From Rhyzopertha dominica (taxonomy: Eukaryota; Arthropoda; Insecta; Coleoptera; Bostrichidae), in NCBI GenBank assembly GCA_025024175.1, contig QCXZ01000003.1, positions 35,798,257 through 35,862,256 of the forward strand: a DNA stretch of 64,000 nucleotides, given 5' to 3'. The translations under genes were made by a program, and so were the position numbers. Each line of letters starts with the position of its first letter. Within the stretch, counting starts at the first letter, position 1. The notes beneath the pieces are model-generated. The model searched no databases, was not told where the DNA came from, and saw only the letters and a list, made by a program, of their open reading frames with translations. Below, one piece after another: positions 34,553 through 42,860 of this stretch.

Positions 34553-34631
<79 letters not shown>
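34553..34631 (+). repeat. (TTA)n microsatellite, ~26 units
   Basis: Uninterrupted TTA repeats for about 79 bases, followed by TTGCTGTTG. The poly-Tyr frame that crosses it (34397-34732) is a product of the repeat and is not a gene. Confidence 0.95.
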
Positions 34632-35149
34632 GCTGTTGTTTAGCTACATATGCCAAAAATAAATCTTGTATATTATTGCATTTTTGGATTCTTTTTTGTG
34701 AAAAATACGACGTTTACATTGTTTATTCTTAATCCTCGGAAAACGACTAGTCCAATTCACAGTAATATCACAATTAGGATGCTAGTTGGAGATAAAAAAA
34801 TCAAACAAGCGAATTTATTAACTAATCTGCATTATATTGCCATAAGTTGTAGATCAAAAGCAAGCAAAATAAAATAAATGTAATGTGGGGTAATGAATCA
34901 CGAGAATAATTCCAGGTGCCTTGGTTCGAGTTCGAACACGTTAATGTAAAAAGTACTTGCACCGTCAACCAGACCTTGGTAATCAGATCCGAGGTCATGT
35001 ATACTCTTCAGTCACTAAGTTATATTGACGAGTGCTAGTACTATCAGAGACTGTTTCTTTTTCTTTTAAAAGCAACGACCTTCATGTTAATTTTTCGGTA
35101 GTTTATCATGAGTACGCTGCAGACCGACGTACTGAACGCTCGCAACCAA
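34632..35149. other. AT-rich stretch, nothing recognised
   Basis: The palindromic string TTCGAGTTCGAA near 34925 has no evident context. No coding frame. Confidence 0.4.
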
Positions 35150-35185
35150 ACTATGCTCTGAGTTTTACACTCTCATCAGTATAAA
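35150..35185 (-). ncRNA. Eroded hammerhead-like relic
   Basis: Minus strand: CTGATGA (complement of 35173-35179) is followed directly by a perfect stem II, GAGT-GTAAA-ACTC (35160-35172). The expected GAAA is AGAG here. The decamer ACCAAACTAT occurs on both sides on the plus strand (35145-35154 and 35194-35203). The catalytic purines are missing, so this is at best a dead relative of the other hammerhead loci. Confidence 0.3.
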
Positions 35186-37849
35186 AAATAAACCACCAAA
35201 CTATACACCTAGTGGTAATAGCACGGCTTTGTGCGAGTGGATAAGTGGTTGATGTTGTGGTTGTGTTAGACCAGTATAGGTGCCGTCACCTACGCCGAGC
35301 TCAGCCACCAACAGCTAAAAGGATAAGACTGTAACAAAATCGTTGCTAACACAAAATTTCCGCATGATGCAAGCGCAAGAAGAGCAATAGTTTTTCTGTG
35401 TAATTGGCAATGTATAAAATAAACACAGTAAGGCTAGGATAAACTTTAATAGGTTATATCTAAGTCCCAGGAATTGGAAACTACCTTCTAGGCACATTGG
35501 CTCACTAACGGGCCAACGAAATACTGGTGCTCCTAAAAGACCTCTAACAAGATGGCTTTTGAGGGTAGGAGATGAAACAGTGGCAACAGCAGAAATGCTA
35601 CACGAAAATGTATAGTAGTCCACATTGAGCAGGAGGAGACAATAGCATCCCAACCGGATGAAAGCGCTAAAATGGCGAAATAGGTATACGGAGGAGCAAA
35701 TAAACATTGTCTACAGACCTCGAAAAGGAGTAACAAAGCACTATGGCAGCGCGTTATTGATCCCTATACACAACCTATACAGAAGACATTGGAACAAAGC
35801 CAGCCGAAGAAAATCCCGATAGCCGTGAATAATCTTTCAAGGAAAAAACTAACAGACAAACCAAAAACTGCAGAGCGCAGCTTTTTCCGTGGAAAAAGAA
35901 TAATGCAGTGGAACTTCGCCATTATCAAAAACAAAAATATCTAAGAAAAACATTAACCGGTGAGATGCAACCTGCAAACCTTCCTATTCCAATTCCCAGC
36001 TTCCCGTAGAATGCACTACGTGAGAACCCACTAGCAACAACAATTGTGTAACCCATTCAACCACCAACGGCCGGGTAAATCCGGGAGCGACAGAAATGCC
36101 TACCGTATGATTGTTTAATCAATTAATCCGCAGTTACTAAGTGAATTATAGAGTAGTTTGCTGAAACAAAAACGTATACTCTCCTTATTAATTTTTGGAT
36201 CTCCTAAGATTCATCAGATGGTTAGTTTTGCTCGTTCAGCTTTAAAATTTCCACCGGAAACGCCTGCAAAAACGGTTATCGTACCTTACAAATGACTGGG
36301 TAAAACTTGGACACATGCTCTGCTAAGGACTTATAGTGTTCTAAAGACAAACTCTTACACTACACCACTGTTTTCTTTCGTGGTTTTCCGTACTCTGTCA
36401 TTACGGTCTTTCTGTGTAGATAACTACATCCCTATTCTTCTGTTCGACGTCCCGTTGTAATTATCATGGAGTGCAATTTTTCTTTAAGTGGTGTCCATAT
36501 TCTGTTTCTTCCTTGCACTAGTATTTTATCATCCGTTAATTCTCACGAAAGTAGAATTGGCCTTTTGTAGTTTCTGTTTATGCTTTATTCTAACTTCGGT
36601 AGATCATGTTTGTTATTTTGTCATTAACAAAACACTTCTGAAGAATCAATTTTCGGCGTACGTTTATAGTCCAGTAGGATAAATATGTTTTCTTTAGTCT
36701 CACCAACCTTCAGGCTAATGTTCCCAACTATTTGGATGGTATTTCGACAAGACTATTAGAACGAGAATAATGCTGACTGGGCATAGCTCTTTTAATATCT
36801 ACGGAAGCTATAAATACCTTATACTCCACTGAAGGGAAATGAGGTTCACTTCTCAGAACAATTCCTTGCTAAAATCATCGGCGTTTGTGTTAGCAAAGTC
36901 TACACCTACGCACCACCAAATAAGGTCAAACGTAATGTGTTGTTTCTTAGCTGTCTTGTGTTACTTCTTTTAAGTTTTTGTCATGTTATATATGGCAACA
37001 CAAAGCTTTTAACACAGTCCATCATGTCAGGTCATTCTTATTGACAGGAAACAAAAGTTGACTTCGTGACCCACTATTTAACGTTACCGCGTATTTATGA
37101 CGCATGCGCGGTATTCATATAAAGCAGCTGAGGAATACTTATTTTAACTTTTAGTGCTAAAGAGGGTCCCTAATGTATATTCTTTTATTTAACGCTAAAA
37201 TTATGTAACGAAGTACATAAAATAAACTCCGATTTGGCATTTACAGCATTAATGACGCCAGCAGTCAGCATCACATAAGTAAATTTACTTCTCAGTTGAA
37301 TGCCATATCAGGGAATTCGATAATCTTTTGAATCTATATAATTCAAACATTTTAAACCAATATCTAATGTTACCGTCTGGCTGTGGTGGCCAGTTTCGAA
37401 GGTCTAATCAGTGATTCAGGCCATTCAGGGTTCAGAACTCAGATGTGATGGCGACGTTGTCTTAACGAGGTCTCCTTATTTTTAAGAGTACAATTATTTT
37501 AGTTTTTAGCACTAATAGTGAGTTGTGTACTACAAGCACTCTGAAAATGACTGTTTTACACGTGGTTAAAGCATGTTGGCTACTTTTGTCAAGTTTACCC
37601 TATGTCTAGTAGTTTGCAATTTTTTACATTTGTGTAATCACGGTAAGAAAGTTTTTAAATTAGTTAATAGTGATAGACTAATTATCTTTCTACTGAGTAC
37701 ACTCTATCAAAAGCTTAATTAAAAATTCAATTATACTGCTAAAAAAATCCATGAGCGAGGTAAAAAGACGTGTTTGCCGGCGTTGTGCATAAAAATAATT
37801 AAAAGTATCAAACGCCGCATCCTCCCTTTCTGTAAACACAAACTGTAAA
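35186..37849. other. Intergenic, no recognisable gene
   Basis: A 130-codon minus-strand frame at 35315-35707 is Ser-, Cys- and Leu-rich and unrecognised. 35700-36100 is less AT-rich and could be an old retroelement. I found no conserved motif. Possible tRNA-like strings near 37380-37445 are too weak to call. Confidence 0.35.
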
Positions 37850-38200
37850 TGGGGTTTGTCCCTCCCGAGAGAAAAGAGAGTATACCCATCAACATGGCTT
37901 GTGATGTGGGATATGAAGTATATGTAAACACATTTGGAATGCAATTAAGGACCAAGGTATCAACCCGGCCAATCAATCACGGTAAGTCTGGGATCGTTTG
38001 GCACCAGCACGCCCAGGGACGTGCTCCTTTTCGGCTGACAGCGATTTTGCAAGTCAATATTAGTTGTAATTCTAACCAGCAGCATTACTGTCGATGTAGG
38101 CCCTTGTACGGCTAGGCGGGAATATTCAGTCAGGTTTATTAGGGCGCCGCTTGATATGCGTGAAACTTGTCAAAAGAGATTGGATTAAGATAAATACGTA
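37850..38200. promoter_or_regulatory. Candidate regulatory island
   Basis: A balanced-composition block with a CCAAT box in GGCCAATCAATCAC (CCAAT at 37969-37973) and GGTTTATTAGGGCGCC near 38130. Short frames on both strands overlap it and look like chance. No transposon similarity. Confidence 0.3.
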
Positions 38201-39994
38201 TGTGTGAATGATGGAACTACCCTACACTGAGGTAGAGAATTCGATTCTTCATAGTTAAGCATTTCTCATAAGGATAAAGCTTTAAGGGTTGTTTTCTACA
38301 ATCATTTAAAAGTTTAATAAATATCATGTAATACTCAGAAAACTTTGAGGAAATATCAATGTCTTTTTGGTTCCCATCATATAAGTATGTGCAGAAAATA
38401 CTGCAATGCATTTTAATTAAACGAATTTATCGTTTGATGCCTGCATATGTTTTGTTAATGATTGAAAGTAATAACGACAATCATAGGTACTTTGAAATAC
38501 ATTATGTAATAATTTCTTCAAATAGAAATTCCAATAGTACTCAGGTATTCCGAACGTGCCAGTTCAATGTACTAGATTATATTCAGGATCCAAAACTTCA
38601 GTAGATAATTGTCATCATAACACTAAAATATACCTAGGACCGAAAATTGATTCCACATTTAATAACTCACCTGATGATGATCTTGTGAAAAAGAACTTCA
38701 GTTACAAATTATTGTATACTAGCATCTCATTATGTTGTACCACAGCTTCAAAGAGTTTTATAATTTGAGGTACCTGCATATCTTACTCTAATTGTAAATA
38801 ATTTAAGTCGATAAGATACAACCGTTAAATGAATTCCCCTACACGGCCATATTCATTTAGATCTCTCTGTAGATCTCTGGTTCAATTATATGGTGGTAAT
38901 TTTAAAATATGAACATCTCATTCAAAAATATGAGTTACCTCTTGCTGCAATTAATACGTAATGGTTGAATAAATAAATGTAGCTGTTTAACAGCTTGTCA
39001 ACTAAAACTTGACAGATACTGTACTTTCACGATATCTTTTCATGATTAGACCTGTGACGACGAGACAGTTTTATATAGGGTGTCTCTAAATTCGATGTCA
39101 TAATTTCTAATGCGTGTTCCTGACGTGAAATTATGAAGAAAAGTCTATATAAACATGTGTCCGAAAATGCTTCATTTTTGATATACAGAGTGTTGAAGTT
39201 TAACTTTTTTATTTTCCAAAAAAATTAATGTTAATATGGCAACAACCTTTTTGGAATTAATTGAATGTATGTAGCGCATAAATCAGAGACAGTTATGACA
39301 TAAGGACTTAAAAAAGAATATAAAAAGCAAATCTAAACTTCTACGGATGAGAATAGAAAAGAACGTAGAGGAAAATGTGAATTTCAAAATAAATTTAATG
39401 AAAACGAAGTAGCTGAAAGAAAAACTTAAAATTAAAGTACTATAGGAAAGAAAGAGGGAATCATTAGAGCACCGTAATCAAAGTACCTATATATGCATGT
39501 CATCTACACCTAAATTAATTAAAACGAGTACGAGAAGTATATTCAGCTGCATTAGATCGTATACAATGAAAAACAAAATACAGCGTCATCTCAGGATTTT
39601 CATCAAAATGCAGAATTAATTCGGTAAGAGGGAAGTATAACAGTTGCAAACCACAAAAAAACATTAAAAACAAATTATGGCATGCATCAACCTGAAAAAA
39701 GTAACGTCATCATTATAGATGTTACAGAGGCTGTAAAAAGAATAATGAGTTAGAAGAAATAAATTACTTAGCACGAAATAAAAGTATCAAGTTAGTAGAA
39801 AATTAGATGGTAATGCCATCTGTTAGCATTACACTGACATGATGACAAAGCCACCTAGTTGCCTTGATGGCAACAACTTCCTAAAAGAAGTGATCTGTAT
39901 TTTGCCAAGTTGGCATGAGCCTGCATACGACAACTTGACACCAGGCTTCCACAACACTTTTTGCAGGTGGGCAAGAACCAACATACATTAACGC
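38201..39994. other. Intergenic with insect-type dispersed repeat traces
   Basis: TATAGGGTGTCTCTAAATTC (39075-39094) and ATACAGAGTGTTGAAG (39183-39198) resemble the 'xCAGGGTGTxxx' repeats common in insect genomes. At 39858-39874 a hairpin GTTGCC-TTGAT-GGCAAC occurs just upstream of the hammerhead pair and may belong to the same element. No coding signal. Confidence 0.4.
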
Positions 39995-40050
39995 AATCAA
40001 CTATAGACAGATCTGTTTCGCCGTTGTTACAGCTCGTCAGTGTAGTTTAA
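39995..40050 (-). ncRNA. Hammerhead ribozyme, minus-strand member of opposed pair
   Basis: Minus strand: ACTACA (complement of 40041-40046), CTGACGA (40034-40040), stem II GCTG-TAACAA-CGGC with one G-U pair, GAAA (40016-40019), stem III ACAGATCTGT (40007-40016), cleavage C at 40006, then TATAGT (40000-40005). Stem I pairs with one A-C mismatch. All core residues are intact. It mirrors the plus-strand ribozyme at 40124-40201. Confidence 0.7.
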
Positions 40051-40123
40051 ATATAGTTATAGGTCTATGATATATCATACCAAGCCTTTGGTATACAGGC
40101 AAAACCAGTTCTATGCCATGCTG

Positions 40124-40201
40124 TCTGCACTAGACCTAAACTACACTGACGAGCTGTAACAGCAGCGAAACAGATCTGTCTGTAGTAGGTTGCGGTGCAG
40201 A
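40124..40201 (+). ncRNA. Complete type I hammerhead ribozyme
   Basis: A self-cleaving RNA fold with every conserved element. Stem I distal helix is TCTGCAC (40124-40130) with GTGCAGA (40195-40201). An internal loop TAGA/TTGCG follows, then CCT/AGG (40135-40137/40187-40189), an AA bulge, and ACTACA/TGTAGT (40140-40145/40181-40186). The core is CTGACGA (40146-40152). Stem II is GCTG-TAACAG-CAGC (40153-40166) and GAAA follows at 40167-40170. Stem III is the self-complementary ACAGATCTGT (40170-40179), and C17 is at 40180, so cleavage is predicted between 40180 and 40181. The internal loop in stem I is where loop-loop contacts that support fast natural hammerheads usually lie. Short stem III and open stem I match the type linked to Penelope-like elements and retrozymes. 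Cleavage is not shown here. Confidence 0.85.
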
Positions 40202-41324
40202 TAGTATAGCACAAACATGTATTTTAAATGTATAAAGTATTTAAAACAAGAATTCAAAATATGCCAAGAAAATAAGTAGTCGTTGTGGATACGATATGTA
40301 GGTGTTGGGGTTTGAAAATAAAGGCTTTTTGTCTAGAAGTTAAAAAAATCTGTTATGTAACAAAATCTTAACAGATAGAGGTACCTCAGTGACATGGACC
40401 AGAAAAGTATTTCAAATGTCTCAGACGGAGGAAGACATCATTGTCATTGTCGCTAGACAAAGCTGTCTAAACCTGATGAAGAATTTTTGCATAAATATTT
40501 AATACCTTCTGCTGCGTTTGTTTATTAAATCATATAAAATGAGTGACGAGATGTGCGCCACCGGTGTTTATCCAACATCTAAAACAAACCATAGTACAGG
40601 GCCAGTACATAGCATACAGGACCAAACTTGTCTCCAATGTTGCCATTTGTCCAAGAGCGATATATCTTTTCGCATATATAAAATCTCGTACATACTTAAT
40701 ACGTACGCGCAAGTACGGCGAAATAACTCTTTATATTTCGAAATCCGTCGCTCAATCAACCTAGCAGTGTGCTTGTTATGTCTCTGTAACGTCCGCAAAA
40801 CAATATTAGATGGCTACAAAAAAAATATAAATAGGTTTCTAACGTACTGTAGCAGGCCGTCTTGCGTAACGGTGGAAGAATAATAAAAAAACGTAAGAGT
40901 GCTCTATTATATACATACCATGGTCCTCGACTCCCTTTGTAGCAGCATACATAGTTCTCTGCACAGAAATTTACGAAGACCTCTATAAATTACTTACTTA
41001 TCACTGAAGTATGTAGTTTTTATTAATTTTCATTATTTGCTCTAAAACTTTGAGTATTAAGGAATCAACTTTATGAAAGTAGTAGATATGTTTTACGCCG
41101 TACAGCGTAGATTGGTTTAGTACATTAGGAAATACTGTCGGTGAACATCTAGCCTCCATATGAAATAGGCAAATGACAATTTTGCAATTCGAACCAACAG
41201 TGACGTATAAAATAGTAGTATTTTAATAATCAAAGGAAGCAGACCATCTCAGCGCGCTATGAACAGAACCTTTATACACTTACACCTAAGGTGATATCAA
41301 TAAACATGTGTTATGGTTAATTAA
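40202..41324. other. Intergenic, nothing recognised
   Basis: The first ~40 bases (GATAGTATAGCACAAACATG ...) continue the similarity with 58057-58085 and so may belong to the ribozyme element. Four overlapping frames on both strands at 40518-40883 share one moderately GC-rich patch and show no domain. I read them as a non-coding block. Confidence 0.4.
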
Positions 41325-41412
41325 TTCGCTATTCCTGCCTGAAAATTTCCAACAAGGGCAAAACTAGTAGTAGAATCCTAATGGATTGACCATAGTAGCT
41401 GTTTATTTATAT
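41325..41412 (+). repeat. Repeat E, copy 1 (empty site)
   Basis: CTATTCCTGCCTGAAAATTT then ATTGACCATAGTAGCTGTTTATTTATA. It aligns with 41617-41690 joined to 41891-41900 and so represents the state before the 185 bp insertion described there. Confidence 0.7.
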
Positions 41413-41611
41413 CCCCATACTATCGGAGACCTTCTCTGACGCACTCCTACAATTCTGCCGTAGCCCTAAGTGGCTACCACAGTCGTGGCCCGCCTAGTGT
41501 AAGGAAGTTCCGCTCACAGGGCGCTGAGAGCGTTTGCTCTCTCGTCTCTCTCAGGATAACTTGTTTCTGACGCCGGTATATAGGCTGCAGTCTACTATGG
41601 TCAATTATTTT
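41413..41611. other. Spacer between repeat E copies
   Basis: Moderately GC-rich. It contains the hairpin AGAGC-GTTT-GCTCT near 41527-41540 and TATATAGGCTGCAG near 41576. It could be the body of the element whose ends are repeat E; an LTR-like origin is conceivable but unsupported. Confidence 0.35.
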
Positions 41612-41675
41612 CATTCGGTATTCCTACTAGAGGAGTCCCAATAAGGACGAAACTAGTTGTAGGATCTGAATAGAT

Positions 41676-41890
41676 TGACCAAAGTAGATGGAATCTTAGT
41701 CTTTTGGGGTTAGACCGCGTCTGATTTCGGAATAAAGTCGACGTTTCGCCCGCACTTGTAAGGGGCATCATCAGGACAGGAATAATGAGAATGGAATATG
41801 GTGCAAACCTGAGGCGAGAAACACGTCTAAACTGAACCAAATCCTTCCTTCCTTGGGAAAGCCTACCTCCTTACATGACCAAAGTAGATG
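41676..41890 (-). mobile_element. 185 bp hammerhead-bearing insertion with 15 bp target duplication
   Basis: The inserted segment is 41691-41875. It is flanked by exact 15 bp duplications TGACCAAAGTAGATG (41676-41690 and 41876-41890). Repeat E copy 1 gives the uninterrupted site (TTGACCATAGTAGCTG at 41386-41401). The element is non-coding. On the minus strand it carries a hammerhead motif in its middle. The duplication length points to target-primed reverse transcription by a LINE- or Penelope-like enzyme and not to a DDE transposase. The overlapping minus-strand frame 41601-41840 is chance. Confidence 0.85.
41738..41777 (-). ncRNA. Minimal hammerhead motif in 185 bp element
   Basis: Minus strand: GTC, CTGATGA (perfect core), one extra T, stem II GCCC-(loop)-GGGC, GAAA, then CGTC and GAC. 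Stem I is only GTC/GAC. Stem III is the four-base palindrome ACGT, which can form only between two copies, so activity would need a tandem or dimeric RNA. Cleavage would follow the C of CGTC (complement of 41741). Confidence 0.65.
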
Positions 41891-41900
41891 TTTATTTATA

Positions 41901-42449
41901 TTATTCTATTTATACCTACATAGTCATGCAAACGGCGTAATTTCTAAGAGCATCGCCAACTGACACTAAAATCTGTTCGGGAAATTAAGACACATTGCAA
42001 TCAAAAAGTAACATAACCGCAGAAAATATAAACTGAACAAAACTTTAGAACCATCAGGTGTTAAGATATTGAGATTTTCTAGTCTACTTGAGTAGTGTTC
42101 TCTCTGTTTTTTCTTGGTATTATAACGAGCGCTGCTTTGTTCCATATTTTTATTCTAATTTGCGTCATAACAATTTTATTTTACAAACTACATATCTATC
42201 ACTCCCACATCCATCAAATTCGTTTCGTACTTTCATACTATAATATTTTGTTAATAAACGGTTGGGCTGTTACTGTTCTTGGAACTTTAAAGATCGACTG
42301 CCATAAATTTTAGAGTTTTGCTGTTTGTTGATGATACGATACTTCCTCTGGAAATAAATAAGTCATGCTAATTTGAGGATGGCGCAGCACTTTTAACAGC
42401 TTGTCTCCCCTGCAATGTCAACAGCTCTGAATCCAATTTTGCACGTCTA
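41901..42449. other. AT-rich stretch, nothing recognised
   Basis: A hydrophobic 72-codon frame at 42095-42313 is probably chance. Nothing else was seen. Confidence 0.4.
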
Positions 42450-42860
42450 AATCAAAATGAGCCTTCAAAGCAGAAGCTATACAAACGGGGATAATGCATA
42501 TGTAAGGTATTAAGCGACGTTTTCGGGGAGTGAGGGAGGCACAAGAACGCATCAGTAGCAGTGTTTCTTTCGTCGAGTGTATATGAGATCTCTAATACAG
42601 CGTCCCTGGGGAACAGCCCCATTATCGCGCCCCTCGGCGCTCGCCGACGCGGCACAATGATGCCAATTCCCAAGCGAAACAACGTATACGTTTAGTTTAA
42701 TGCCTCGGTTGTCACTCCCAAGTTGGTCCCGCTGCCCCGTGCGACCCAGCTTCGTGTTGCTCCTTCTGTTCTCCGCGAGTTATCGTCGTATTTATTTGAT
42801 CTCAACGCTTTTATCTTATGTCGACTTCGGCACTTGAACAAGTATTTAAAGTGGAAATTA
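42450..42860. promoter_or_regulatory. CpG-rich island with EBF-like palindrome
   Basis: A GC- and CpG-rich block containing TCCCTGGGGA (42603-42612), which fits the EBF/Collier consensus TCCCNNGGGA. GCGCCCCTCGGCGCTCGCCG and ACGTATACGT-type strings follow. No coding potential beyond chance frames (42452-42682, minus). Candidate enhancer or promoter. Confidence 0.35.

Larger units (their letters stand above)
39995..40201. mobile_element. Foldback unit with two opposed hammerheads
   Basis: An inverted repeat of about 46 bp. AGACAGATCTGTTTCGCCGT (40005-40024) and the following bases to TGTAGTTT (40041-40048) mirror AAACTACACTGACGAGCTGT to AGATCTGTCT (40138-40182). Between the arms is a small hairpin ATACCAA-GCCT-TTGGTAT (about 40078-40095). 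Either two copies of a small ribozyme element inserted in opposite orientation, or one inverted on insertion. A related, degenerate single copy lies at 57967-58056. I could not define target duplications. Confidence 0.65.
41612..41900 (+). repeat. Repeat E, copy 2, split by an insertion
   Basis: GGTATTCCTACTAGAGGAGT ... GAATAGATTGACCAAAGTAG matches copy 1. The match resumes at 41891 with TTTATTTATA after the inserted hammerhead element and its duplicated target. Confidence 0.7.

Noticed and set aside
34397..34732. 111-codon frame with a poly-Tyr run
   Set aside because: The run is the translated (TTA)n/(TAT)n array, not a protein.
35315..35707. 130-codon minus-strand frame
   Set aside because: Longest minus-strand frame outside the transposons apart from shadows, but with no domain, no protein-like pattern and no neighbouring exon signals that I could trust.
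37380..37445. Possible tRNA-like sequence with GGGTTCAGAACTC
   Set aside because: No convincing A-box or stem pairing at the right spacing.
38670..38700. CTGATGATGATCTTGTGAAAAAG as a possible hammerhead core
   Set aside because: The sequence between CTGATGA and GAAA cannot form a stem II.
40518..40883. Four overlapping frames of 60-121 codons on both strands
   Set aside because: No domain, mutually antisense, and explained by locally lower AT content.
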